The position numbers and the translations under genes were made by a program. From NCBI RefSeq assembly GCF_036013955.1, contig NZ_CP107903.1, positions 5,084,001 to 5,148,000 of the forward strand: a stretch of 64,000 bases of DNA. The letters are read 5' to 3'. Of this stretch, positions 33,061-41,282 are shown one piece after another. Origin of the DNA: Streptomyces sp. NBC_00459 (GTDB lineage: Bacteria > Actinomycetota > Actinomycetes > Streptomycetales > Streptomycetaceae). The notes under the pieces were generated by a model that saw only the letters and a program-made list of their open reading frames with translations, searched no databases and was not told the origin of the DNA. The number at the start of each line of letters is the position of its first letter. Positions within the stretch are counted from its first letter, which is position 1.

Positions 33061-33423
33061 GGGCGGGCTCCTGCCGGCTCCGGCTGACGTGATCGCCACC
33101 AATGTCGCTTCCGGGCCGGTCCGCCCGCCTCGGCTGAAAGGTCATCTTTTGCGGTGGGCGGGGCCGCGCCCCTCGGTCGAACGGCCGAGGGAAGGGTTTG
33201 CGTCGGCTGTTTGCCGCCTGTCCGTTAGCAAAGGTTCACGTTCACGTGTCCATCACGTTTCAGGAACGGCGGACCTCAGCTCTTGACGCATGACCGGACA
33301 TGGGGCTGTTATTGCCGCCACGATGTTCGGTCAAGTTGATTTCTGGTCGATTTAGATCAGCATGGACTAAGCGTAGTCGTGACCTTGCTCCCCGTTTCGG
33401 GGGGTCTGTCCTCAGGAGCCGTC
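33061..33423. other. 363-bp divergent intergenic region before the sugar ABC operon
   Basis: No convincing gene. It contains repeated TTCACG elements (GGTTCACGTTCACGTG near 33233-33248) and a less GC-rich stretch around 33300-33380 (TTGATTTCTGGTCGATTTAG) suited to a promoter for the binding-protein gene. No LacI/ROK regulator gene is adjacent, so an operator for a distant regulator would have to be here. Confidence 0.5.
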
Positions 33424-34731
33424 ATGCACCACACACCCTCCGGTCTGTTCGTCCCCGGTCCGAGTCGTCGCACCCTGCTGCGCGGCATCGGCGGCGCGGC
33501 GGCGCTCGGCGCGGCCGCGCCGCTGCTGAGCGCCTGCGGCGACAGCGACTCGGGTACCGACGCGAAAACCGTCACCCTCGGCTCGAACTCGTCGGACGCC
33601 GTCCCGAAGAAGGCCTTCGCCGAGATCTACGCGGCGTTCACGAAGAAGACCGGCATCAAGGTCGACGTGAACACCAAGGACCACAACACGTTCCAGGAGC
33701 AGATCAACTCCTACCTCCAGGGCACCCCGGACGACGTGTTCACCTGGTTCGCCGGCTACCGCATGCAGTTCTTCGCGGGCAAGGGCCTGGCCAGCCCGAT
33801 CGACGACGTGTGGCAGAAGATCGGGAGCAACTTCCCCGACGCGATGAAGCAGCTCAGCAAGGGTGCGGACGGCAAGTACTACTTCGTGCCGCTGTACACG
33901 TACCCCTGGGCGATGTTCTACCGGAAGAGCGTCTTCAAGGAGCACGGCTACGAGGTGCCCACCACCTGGGCGCAGTTCATCGCGCTGTGCAAGCAGATGC
34001 AGAAGGACGGCCTGGTCCCGATCGCCTTCGGCGACAAGGACGCCTGGCCCGCGCTCGGCACCTTCGACCAGATCAACTTCCGTACCAACGGCTACGACTT
34101 CCACGTCGAGCTGATGGCCGGAAAGGCATCCTGGACCGACGCGAAGGTTCGCGCCACGTTCGACAACTGGGCCGAAATTCTCCCCTACAGCCAGGAGGGA
34201 TCGACCGGTCGCACCTGGCAGGACGCGGCCCAGACCCTCGTCTCGAAGAAGGCCGGCATGTATCTGCTGGGCACCTTCGTGGGCCAGCAGTTCACGAACG
34301 CGACCGATGCGGCGGACCTCGACTTCTTCGCCTTCCCGGAGATCGACCCCTCCTTCGGGCAGGACACGGTCGAGGCGCCGACCGACGGCTTCATGCTCAG
34401 CAAGTCGCCGAAGAACAAGGCCGGTTCGGTCCAGCTGCTGGAGTTCCTGGGCACGCCGGAGGCCGAGCAGATCTACCTCAAGGCCGACCCGAACGTCGTC
34501 GCCGCCTCCAGCAACGCCGACACCTCCTCGTACAGCGCCCTGCAGAAGAAGGCGTACGCGATGATCAGCGGCGCGAAGAACCTCACCCAGTTCATGGACC
34601 GCGACAGCCGCCCGGACTTCACCTCCACGGTGATGCAGCCGGCGCTGCAGAAGTTCATCCGCGACCCCAAGGGGATCGACAGCCTGCTCTCGTCCATCGA
34701 GCGCCAGAAGAAGACGATCTTCGCCTCCTGA
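33424..34731 (+). CDS. Sugar ABC transporter substrate-binding lipoprotein (Tat-exported)
   Basis: 435 aa from ATG 33424 (AGGAG upstream). The leader carries a twin-arginine motif SRRTLLRG and a lipobox LLSAC, so it is folded inside, exported by Tat and anchored as a lipoprotein. The body is a family 1 extracellular solute-binding protein: FAEIYAAFTKKTGIKVDVNT, YYFVPLYTYPWAMFYRKSVF, GYEVPTTWAQFIALCKQMQK. It is the first gene of an operon with two permeases and a GH42 beta-galactosidase, suggesting uptake of a galactoside or galacto-oligosaccharide. Confidence 0.92.
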   Translation: MHHTPSGLFVPGPSRRTLLRGIGGAAALGAAAPLLSACGDSDSGTDAKTVTLGSNSSDAVPKKAFAEIYAAFTKKTGIKVDVNTKDHNTFQEQINSYLQGTPDDVFTWFAGYRMQFFAGKGLASPIDDVWQKIGSNFPDAMKQLSKGADGKYYFVPLYTYPWAMFYRKSVFKEHGYEVPTTWAQFIALCKQMQKDGLVPIAFGDKDAWPALGTFDQINFRTNGYDFHVELMAGKASWTDAKVRATFDNWAEILPYSQEGSTGRTWQDAAQTLVSKKAGMYLLGTFVGQQFTNATDAADLDFFAFPEIDPSFGQDTVEAPTDGFMLSKSPKNKAGSVQLLEFLGTPEAEQIYLKADPNVVAASSNADTSSYSALQKKAYAMISGAKNLTQFMDRDSRPDFTSTVMQPALQKFIRDPKGIDSLLSSIERQKKTIFAS

Positions 34732-35729
34732 TGAGCACCTTCGATTCGATCCCCGTGGTCCCGGGGGCGGCCGACACGCCGCCCCCGGGCGGTACCGGTA
34801 CCCCGTCGTCCCCGCAGAGCCGCAAGCCGGCCTCGGGCCACCGCCGACTGCTGACCCGCCGTGACCGGGTAGCCCTCGGCTTCATGGCGGGCCTGCCGAC
34901 CTTCCTGCACATCGCCCTCGTGTGGGTGACGGCCTTCGCCTCGATCGGGCTGGCCTTCACCACCTGGGACGGCATCGGCTTCGACTCCATCAAGTGGGTC
35001 GGGCTCCAGAACTTCCGTGACCTCTTCGCCGACAACCCGCAGTTCTGGCCGGCCGTCCAGCACAACGTCATCTGGTTCGTCGTACTCATCGCGATCCCGA
35101 CCCCGCTCGGCCTGTTCCTGGCCGTGCAGCTGGACAAGAACATCCGCTTCAGCCGGGTCTACCAGACGGCCTTCTTCCTGCCGGTCGTCGTGTCGATGGC
35201 CGTCATCGGCTTCGTCTGGCAGCTGGTCTACAACCCGGACACGGGCCTGATCAACAGCCTGATCGGCGCCAACAAGCCCGGCCACTACATCGACTGGATC
35301 GGCGATCCGGACCTCAACCTCTGGGCCATCCTCGTCGCCGCGTCCTGGCGGCACACCGGCTACATGATGATCCTCTACCTGGCCGGTCTGAAGGGTGTGG
35401 ACCCGTCCCTGCGCGAGGCTTCCTCGCTGGACGGCGCCAACGAGTGGCAGACGTTCAAGAACGTCATCTTCCCCACCCTGCGCCCCACCAACACCATCGT
35501 CCTGGTCGTCACGATCATCGAGTCGCTGCGCGCCTTCGACCTCGTGTACGTCTTCAACAAGGGCGCCCAGGGCACCGAGTTGCTCTCGATCCTGGTGACC
35601 AACAACATCATCGGCGAGTCCAGCCGCATCGGATACGGCTCCGCGATCGCCGTCGTCCTCCTGGTGATCTCGCTCGTCGTGATCATCCCGTACCTGATCA
35701 GCACCTTCCGGAAGGAGCGGCGGGCATGA
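34731..35729 (+). CDS. Sugar ABC transporter permease (MalF type)
   Basis: 332 aa. ATG 34731 overlaps the previous stop as TGATG. After a cytoplasmic leader of about 45 residues there are six transmembrane helices. The EAA loop, which contacts the ATPase, is DPSLREASSLDGANEWQTFK. Typical MalF-like parts are YQTAFFLPVVVSMAVIGFVW and GLKGVDPSL. It pairs with the next gene to form the channel. Confidence 0.93.
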   Translation: MSTFDSIPVVPGAADTPPPGGTGTPSSPQSRKPASGHRRLLTRRDRVALGFMAGLPTFLHIALVWVTAFASIGLAFTTWDGIGFDSIKWVGLQNFRDLFADNPQFWPAVQHNVIWFVVLIAIPTPLGLFLAVQLDKNIRFSRVYQTAFFLPVVVSMAVIGFVWQLVYNPDTGLINSLIGANKPGHYIDWIGDPDLNLWAILVAASWRHTGYMMILYLAGLKGVDPSLREASSLDGANEWQTFKNVIFPTLRPTNTIVLVVTIIESLRAFDLVYVFNKGAQGTELLSILVTNNIIGESSRIGYGSAIAVVLLVISLVVIIPYLISTFRKERRA

Positions 35730-36610
35730 GCGCCTCCATGTCGTTGAAACAGCGCGCACCCGTCCGACCCGCCCGCGTACTGCTGCACGTGTTCCTCGTC
35801 GTCATGTCCCTGGCCTGGCTCGCGCCGCTGCTCTGGGCGATCTACGCGGCCCTGCGCCCGTACGCCGAGACCAGCACCAAGGGCTATGTCTCCTGGCCCG
35901 ACAAGCTGAGCTTCGACAACTTCACGAACGCGTTCACGCAGTCGGACATGTCGCACTACTTCGTCAACACGCTGATCATCGCCGTCCCGGCGGTGCTGCT
36001 GACACTGTTCCTGTCGTCGATGGTCGCCTTCTACGTCAGCCGCTTCGACTTCCGCGTCAACCTGTTCCTGCTGCTCATCTTCACGGCGGGCAACCTGCTC
36101 CCGCAGCAGGTCATCATCACGCCGCTGTACCGCATGTACCTGCTCATCGACCTGCCGGGGATCACCGCGTCCGGCAAGCTGTACGACTCCGCGCTCGGCC
36201 TGGTCCTCATCCACATCGCGTTCCAGTCCGGCTTCTGCGCCTTCGTGCTCGCCAACTACATGCGGATGCTCCCGCACGAACTGACCGAGGCCGCGCTCGT
36301 CGACGGCGCGTCGGTGTGGCGGATGTACTGGCAGATCGTGCTCCCGCTGTGCCGCCCGGCGATGGCGGCCCTGGCCACCCTGCTCTCCATCTGGATCTAC
36401 AACGACTTCTTCTGGGCCCTCGTCCTCATCTCCACCGGCGAGAACATGCCGATCACCTCGGCCCTCAACAACCTCTCCGGCCAGTACTTCACCGACCCCA
36501 ACCTGGTCGCCGCGGGTGCGCTGCTGACCGCGATCCCCACCCTGATCGTCTACTTCGCACTCCAGCGCCAGTTCGTCAGCGGCCTGACCCTGGGCGCCAA
36601 CAAGGGCTGA
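35726..36610 (+). CDS. Sugar ABC transporter permease (MalG type)
   Basis: 294 aa. ATG 35726 overlaps the previous stop as ATGA and has GGAAGGAG upstream. Six helices; EAA loop ELTEAALVDGASVWRMYWQI; the C-terminal VSGLTLGANKG is the usual MalG ending. No ATPase gene is in the operon, so the system should use the shared MsiK-type ATPase as most Streptomyces sugar importers do (family knowledge, not seen here). Confidence 0.93.
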   Translation: MSASMSLKQRAPVRPARVLLHVFLVVMSLAWLAPLLWAIYAALRPYAETSTKGYVSWPDKLSFDNFTNAFTQSDMSHYFVNTLIIAVPAVLLTLFLSSMVAFYVSRFDFRVNLFLLLIFTAGNLLPQQVIITPLYRMYLLIDLPGITASGKLYDSALGLVLIHIAFQSGFCAFVLANYMRMLPHELTEAALVDGASVWRMYWQIVLPLCRPAMAALATLLSIWIYNDFFWALVLISTGENMPITSALNNLSGQYFTDPNLVAAGALLTAIPTLIVYFALQRQFVSGLTLGANKG

Positions 36611-36665
36611 CGGCCGGACACCCCTCTGCGGGAACGGGCCTTTGCAAGAACAGGAAAGTTGATCG

Positions 36666-38678
36666 ATGAAGCGCGAACTCGCTGTCCCCGGTATCGCGTA
36701 CGGGGGCGACTACAACCCCGAGCAGTGGCCCGAGGAGGTCTGGGCCGAGGACATGCGCCTGATGCGTGAGGCCGGGGTCACCATGGTCAGTGTCGGCATC
36801 TTCTCGTGGGCGCTGCTCGAACCGGCCGAGGGCGTCTACGACTTCACGCGCATGGACCGACTCCTGGACCTGCTCCAGGAGAACGGCATCGCCGCCGACC
36901 TGGCCACGCCCACGGCGGCACCGCCGGCCTGGTTCTTCCGCGCCCACCCCGAGGCGCTCCCGGTGGACAAGGACGGGCGCCGGCTGTCGTACGGCAGCCG
37001 CCAGACGTTCTGCCCGAGCAGTCCGGCCTACCGGGAGGCGGCCCTGCGCATCGCGGGCGCGCTCGCGGAGCGGTACGCGGACCACCCGGCGGTCGCGATG
37101 TGGCACGTCCACAACGAGTACGGCTGCCACAACCCCGCCTGCTACTGCGACGAGAGCGCGGAGTCCTTCCGCCGCTGGCTGCGGGCACGGTACGGGGATG
37201 ATCTGGCGGCGCTGAACGACGCCTGGGGGACCACCTTCTGGAGCCAGTGGTACTACGACTGGGCCGAGATCATCCCGCCCCGCGCGACCGGCGCGGTCCC
37301 GAACCCGACCCATCAGCTGGACTGGCGCCGCTTCTGCTCCGACGAGTTGCTGTCGCTGTACAAGGCGGAGCGGGACGTACTGAGGGCGGCGGCTCCCGGA
37401 ACCCCCGCCACCACGAACTTCATGGTGATGTACAACTTCGACGCCCTGGACTACTGGCGCTGGGCCCCGGAGTTGGACGTCGTCGCCAACGACCACTACC
37501 TCAGCTCGACCGACCCCGAGTCGGAGATCGACATCGCGCTGAGCGGCGATCTGATGCGCTCGCTGGCCCAAGGCCCCTGGTTCCTGATGGAACACTCCAC
37601 CGGCGCGGTGAACTGGCAGCCGGTCAACAGGGCCAAGACGGCAGGGGAGTTGCGCCGCAACGCCCTCTCCCATGTCGCCCATGGCGCGGACGGCATCGCG
37701 TACTTCCAGTGGCGGGCCGCGAAGGCGGGCGCCGAACAGTGGCACTCGGCGATGCTCCCGCACGCCGGCACGGACAGCCAGATCTGGCGTGACGTCGTCC
37801 AACTGGGCGCGGATCTGCGGGCATTGGCGGAGGTGCGCGGCAGCAGGGGCACGGCTTCGGTGGCCATCGTCTGGGACTGGGACGCCCGCTGGGCACTGGA
37901 ACTCCCCTCCCAGCCGAGCGGTGAACTCCGCTTCCAGGATCTCGTACGGGACTGGTACGAGCCGCTGTGGCGCTCGGGCATCGCGGTGGACTTCGTCCGG
38001 CCGGACGCGGAACTCGACGGATACCGGCTGGTGCTGGCCCCGAGCCTGTACCTGGTCGACGAGGCAGGGGCGGCCAACCTCATCGGGTTCGCGGAGCGCG
38101 GGGGCACGCTGGCCGTCGGCTTCCACAGCGGTGCCGTGGACACCAACTGCCATGTGCGGCTGGGGGGTTACCCGGGCGCGTTCCGAGAGGCCCTCGGAGT
38201 ACGGGCGGACGAGCTGTTCCCCTTGCTGCCGGGGGAGTCGGTGGGGCTGGGGGAGGGCCGTACCGGGTCACTGTGGTCGGAGCGGTTGCGGCTGGAGGGT
38301 GCCGGGGCGGAGGCGGTGCTGTCGTACACGGACGGTCCGCTGGCCGGGATCCCGGCGGTGACACGCAACTCGCTGGGCGCGGGCGCCGGTTGGTACCTGG
38401 CCACCCGTCCGGACCCGTCGACGCTGGGCGCGCTGCTCGCCCGTATGTGCGCGGAGGCGGGTGTCGAGGGGGTGCGGGCGACTCCGGCGGGCGTGGAGGC
38501 GGTGGTGCGGCGGGGTTCCGACGCGGACTTCCTGTTCGTCATCGACCACGCGGGCGGCGGGGCCGAGGTCGCGGTGGGAGCGGGGGCGACCGAACTCCTC
38601 ACCGGGGAGGCGTTGGCGGGCGGCTCGGTGCGGGTCGCGCCCGGCGGGGTGGCGGTCGTGCGGGAGCCGCGTCCCTAG
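36666..38678 (+). CDS. GH42 beta-galactosidase
   Basis: 670 aa, full GH42 length. The TIM barrel starts YGGDYNPEQWPEEVWAEDM. The acid/base is Glu151 in HVHNEYGCH, the nucleophile Glu309 in FLMEHSTGAVNW. Zinc-site cysteines are seen in FCPSSPAY and CHNPACYCDE. The trimerisation domain follows at about 395-600 and a small beta domain closes the protein. No signal peptide, so it hydrolyses imported galactosides in the cytoplasm. It lies 55 bp behind the permease gene and completes an uptake-and-cleavage operon. Confidence 0.95.
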   Translation: MKRELAVPGIAYGGDYNPEQWPEEVWAEDMRLMREAGVTMVSVGIFSWALLEPAEGVYDFTRMDRLLDLLQENGIAADLATPTAAPPAWFFRAHPEALPVDKDGRRLSYGSRQTFCPSSPAYREAALRIAGALAERYADHPAVAMWHVHNEYGCHNPACYCDESAESFRRWLRARYGDDLAALNDAWGTTFWSQWYYDWAEIIPPRATGAVPNPTHQLDWRRFCSDELLSLYKAERDVLRAAAPGTPATTNFMVMYNFDALDYWRWAPELDVVANDHYLSSTDPESEIDIALSGDLMRSLAQGPWFLMEHSTGAVNWQPVNRAKTAGELRRNALSHVAHGADGIAYFQWRAAKAGAEQWHSAMLPHAGTDSQIWRDVVQLGADLRALAEVRGSRGTASVAIVWDWDARWALELPSQPSGELRFQDLVRDWYEPLWRSGIAVDFVRPDAELDGYRLVLAPSLYLVDEAGAANLIGFAERGGTLAVGFHSGAVDTNCHVRLGGYPGAFREALGVRADELFPLLPGESVGLGEGRTGSLWSERLRLEGAGAEAVLSYTDGPLAGIPAVTRNSLGAGAGWYLATRPDPSTLGALLARMCAEAGVEGVRATPAGVEAVVRRGSDADFLFVIDHAGGGAEVAVGAGATELLTGEALAGGSVRVAPGGVAVVREPRP

Positions 38679-38721
38679 CTCGGACGATCCAACGGGGGTG
38701 CGCTCACGCCTTCTTGATGGG

Positions 38722-39097
38722 GTGTCGGGTGGCTCGTACTCTGCTCTCCTGGATGGGGCGGGCCGGCGCAAGGAGATCCTCACCAACGTCACCGACAAGT
38801 TCCCGGCCGACCTGCCGGAATCCCTCCGCACCGAGGTCGAGCCCCGACTGGCCCTCGCGAAAGGGGAGGTACTGCGGGAGGCGACCCTCCGCTGTCTGCC
38901 GGTCGGCCGTGTCACGGTCAACGCCGACCAGGAATGGGTGTACTTCGTCTTCCCCGAGCCTCCGGAGGCCGACGGCGGACTCAAGGTCGTCCGGCGGCAT
39001 GCGGAGGCAACGGGTCGTCCGGCCGGCGGGCCTCGCGGCGGCGGCTGTCGTGATCGCCGTACTCGTCGCACTGCCGGCCATGCGGGTGACCGGCTGA
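38722..39097 (+). pseudogene. Gene disrupted by a 28-bp duplication (C-terminal membrane anchor)
   Basis: Frame A, about 38722-38997, reads as normal Streptomyces coding sequence (KEILTNVTDKFPADLPESLR, VGRVTVNADQEWVYFVFPEP). Another frame, 38985-39097, continues with VVRPAGLAAAAVVIAVLVAL and stops. The 11-bp direct repeat GGTCGTCCGGC occurs at 38985-38995 and 39013-39023. Removing one 28-bp unit fuses the frames into GGLKVVRPAGLAAAAVVIAV, a soluble domain plus one transmembrane helix. The family is unknown and the true 5' end is unclear (GTG 38722 is only a guess). A living overlapping pair of genes is less likely. Confidence 0.5.
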
Positions 39098-39118
39098 GCG
39101 AGCGCCTGACGCCGGGTG

Positions 39119-39382
39119 CTACTCGGCTTCGAAGATCTCTGCGGCGGTCGTGGCGGTGACGGAGCGGGCGATCCAGCCGCGCAGGATCTCGGGGTCGTCG
39201 CCGGCCGTGATCCGCTCACGTACTTTGTCGGACACAGCGAGGCCGCGCTTCTCCAGGACGAACAGGATGACTTCGGCGAGGCCTTGAGCGAGGCCTTCGG
39301 CGAGGCCTTGAAGGCGGCCTTCGGCGCGTCCTTCATCACGGATCTCCTCCGCGATGAAGGACGTGTAGAAGGAGAGGTCCAC
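39119..39382 (-). CDS. Orphan copy of the Rpn-like C-terminal domain (RpnS-like)
   Basis: 87 aa from GTG 39382: VDLSFYTSFIAEEIRDEGRA, a short run of xxGL/AEGL tetrapeptide-like repeats, VLEKRGLAVSDKVRERITAG and the ending AEIFEAE. It is a diverged tandem copy of residues 217-319 of the protein encoded just upstream; first 18 nt and last 20 or so nt are nearly identical between the copies. Its start is 7 nt after the upstream stop, without a clear ribosome site, so coupling is needed for translation. It may be an extra antitoxin-like domain, a recombination donor for the upstream 3' end, or a relic. Confidence 0.6.
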   Translation of the reverse strand: MDLSFYTSFIAEEIRDEGRAEGRLQGLAEGLAQGLAEVILFVLEKRGLAVSDKVRERITAGDDPEILRGWIARSVTATTAAEIFEAE

Positions 39383-39389
39383 AACTGCG

Positions 39390-39707
39390 CTACTCGGCTT
39401 CGAAGATCTCCGCCGCGGATGTGGCGGTGAGAGCGCGGGTGAGCCAGGTGTCCAGGAGGCCGAGGTCGCTGCAGCCGGTGATCCGGTCGTGGGCTTCGGC
39501 GGGCACGTGAATGCCGCGCTGTTCGAGGACGAGCAGTATGGCGTTGGCCTTGCCTTGGGCGACGCCCTCGACGCGGCCCTCCGCGACACCTTCGGCTCGG
39601 CCTTCCGCGCGGCCCTCCGCGACACCTTCGGCTCGGCCTTCCGCGCGGCCCTCGTCCCGGATTTCTTCCGCGATGTAGGACTTGTAGAAGGAGAGGTCCA
39701 CGGCCAC
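39390..39707 (-). CDS. Possible internal RpnS-type product (start within the Rpn-like gene)
   Basis: Within the long gene, WRNLVAVDLSFY is encoded so that TGG AGG gives GGAGGA at 39718-39713, five bases before GTG 39707 (Val215) and eleven before GTG 39701 (Val217). Arg212 uses AGG, an uncommon arginine codon here, which creates the ribosome site. Starting at 39707 gives a 105-aa product equal to the C-terminal repeat domain. In enteric Rpn systems such a separately translated C-terminal product (RpnS) neutralises the full-length toxin. The same start point marks the edge of the tandem duplicate. Confidence 0.4.
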   Translation of the reverse strand: MAVDLSFYKSYIAEEIRDEGRAEGRAEGVAEGRAEGRAEGVAEGRVEGVAQGKANAILLVLEQRGIHVPAEAHDRITGCSDLGLLDTWLTRALTATSAAEIFEAE

Positions 39708-40349
39708 CAGGTTCCTCCAGAGCTTCCTGGCCGGGCTGTCGCCCAGCCCTTGTGCAACGAATTCGATGATCGGGTCGGCGTCGTCCTCGGGCACGTCCTG
39801 CTGCAGGGCGGCGGACAGTGCTTTCAGTATGGCATTGATGTCCGGTTCGGCCGCGTGGGTAATGGCGGAGAGCGCGGCCATCACGAGGTCCTCGCGGGCC
39901 TCGGCCGGGTCGGTGATCGCGGGCGTGTTGTGCGGGCCCACGACGAGGGGCGTGAGGGTGAGCGTGGGCAGTCCTGGCGGCCCGCTGACCACCGGTTGCT
40001 GGGCCCACCTGGCGGTGGCGTGGTCCTGGCACACGACCATGAGCGCGGTGGGCAGTCCGTATGTGGTCCACAGGTACGACGTGTAGTAGGCCCAACTCGC
40101 GGGCTTGGACGAGACCTTCTTCCGCTGTGCCTCGATGGCGAGGACGTAGGAACTGCCGTCCGCGCTCTTCAGACGTAAGACGGTGTCCACGCGGCGTTCG
40201 ACGGGGTTGGTCTCGGTGAGGTCGGTGGGCATGACGGTGACTTCCACCGGGGTGGGGAGGGAGAAGCCGAGCACGGCGGAGAGGCGGCTGAAGAGGTGTG
40301 GATCGTGCTGGAAGATGCGGTGCATCGCTTCATGGGGTGGGCTGACCAT
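39390..40349 (-). CDS. Rpn/YhgA-like PD-(D/E)XK nuclease-family protein with tetrapeptide repeats
   Basis: 319 aa. The nuclease-like core has Asp55 (ERRVDTVLRL), then Glu73 and Gln75 (YVLAIEAQRKK), the D-x17-E-x-Q form of the PD-(D/E)XK motif, followed by WAYYTSYLWTTYGLPTALMV. A helical middle follows, then a run of about nine tetrapeptides of AEGR/AEGV type (about 232-267) and a C-terminal domain (ILLVLEQRGIHVPAEAHDRI). The family is abundant in Streptomyces. Leu58 is encoded by TTA (40178-40176), so translation should depend on bldA. A regulator gene precedes it (42 bp) in the same operon. Toxicity or phage defence is inferred from Rpn proteins of other bacteria. Confidence 0.75.
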   Translation of the reverse strand: MVSPPHEAMHRIFQHDPHLFSRLSAVLGFSLPTPVEVTVMPTDLTETNPVERRVDTVLRLKSADGSSYVLAIEAQRKKVSSKPASWAYYTSYLWTTYGLPTALMVVCQDHATARWAQQPVVSGPPGLPTLTLTPLVVGPHNTPAITDPAEAREDLVMAALSAITHAAEPDINAILKALSAALQQDVPEDDADPIIEFVAQGLGDSPARKLWRNLVAVDLSFYKSYIAEEIRDEGRAEGRAEGVAEGRAEGRAEGVAEGRVEGVAQGKANAILLVLEQRGIHVPAEAHDRITGCSDLGLLDTWLTRALTATSAAEIFEAE

Positions 40350-40391
40350 GAGGTTCCTTCGTGCTCGGGGTCGTCGGGACGGGCAGGGGGC

Positions 40392-41282
40392 TCAGAGGTG
40401 ATGGGCGCCTGGCTGGGCAGCCGTTCGGCAGTCACCGCATCTGCCCGGCTCCGGACCCCGGTAGGCGCGGTCGCAGCTGTCGCAGTTCCGGAGTGGGTGC
40501 CGGACGGCTGATGGCCCGGCGGGTGCGCGCAACGGAGGCGGTGGCGGTAGCTGGGCTGCGAGGCGGTGGGCCAGGAGCGCGGCTGGGCGGTGCAGGTCCC
40601 CGGGTGGGAGGCGGGTGGTGAGGGCTTCTTGTACGGCAGTGGGGACGAGGTCCCGTTCCAGCCACGCGGCGACGCCGGGGGCCAGGTGTTCCGTGTCCGT
40701 GGTGGAGAGGAGCAGACGGTGGTCGTGGCGGCGCAGGCCGACGAGGAGGTCGGTGGCCTTCTGGATGAGGGAGGCGTAGGGGTAGGAGGGTTTCGGTACG
40801 TCGGGCAGGGCGCGGCGCGGGGGCTTCTGCGCCGGGGTGGCCCGTCGGGCGGGGGGTTTGGGCGCGTTGTCCGCTGCTGTGGTGGCGGCGCGGTGTCCGG
40901 GGCGGTTGCAGGAGACCGTGCGGGTGACGATGTTGCCGGTGGGGGTGCGTTCGCGGGTTCGGCGCAGGTAGCCGTGGGTTTCGAGTTCGCGCAGGGCGGC
41001 GGCGATACGGGTCGTGCCCTCGGGGAATCGCTTGGCGAGGGTCTTGATGTCGACGGGGGCGCCCGGGGGCAGCGACTGGATGTGGGCGCCCAGCCCGATC
41101 GCGAGCAGCGACAACTCGGCGTGCTGGGCGAGGTGGTTGCCGATCACCGTGAAGCGGGTGGTGTGGCGGACGTTGTCGTGGATCACCCCGGAGACGCCTG
41201 AATTGGGGCCCCGGCGAGGGTGATTTTTGCCCGCTGGGCGGGACTGGGCGCACGGGGGCGCACTAGGGTTCTGCGTATCCAT
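40392..41282 (-). CDS. Winged-helix DNA-binding protein with C-terminal CxxC zinc ribbon
   Basis: 296 aa from ATG 41282. Residues about 35-110 form a winged helix (FTVIGNHLAQHAELSLLAIG, LAKRFPEGTTRIAAALRELE, THGYLRRTRERTPTGNIV). A Pro/Ala/Arg-rich linker, a helical middle (YPYASLIQKATDLLVGLRRH) and a C-terminal NCDSCDRAYRGPEPGRCGDC ribbon follow. Proteins like this are found in many copies in Streptomyces accessory DNA. It is the first gene before the Rpn-like protein, likely a regulator of the operon. Confidence 0.75.
   Translation of the reverse strand: MDTQNPSAPPCAQSRPAGKNHPRRGPNSGVSGVIHDNVRHTTRFTVIGNHLAQHAELSLLAIGLGAHIQSLPPGAPVDIKTLAKRFPEGTTRIAAALRELETHGYLRRTRERTPTGNIVTRTVSCNRPGHRAATTAADNAPKPPARRATPAQKPPRRALPDVPKPSYPYASLIQKATDLLVGLRRHDHRLLLSTTDTEHLAPGVAAWLERDLVPTAVQEALTTRLPPGDLHRPAALLAHRLAAQLPPPPPLRAPAGPSAVRHPLRNCDSCDRAYRGPEPGRCGDCRTAAQPGAHHL

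Noticed and set aside
38704..40095. A 463-residue minus-strand frame across the Rpn-like locus
   Set aside because: It is Arg/Pro/His rich and overlaps two better supported frames with a recognisable domain copy in each.
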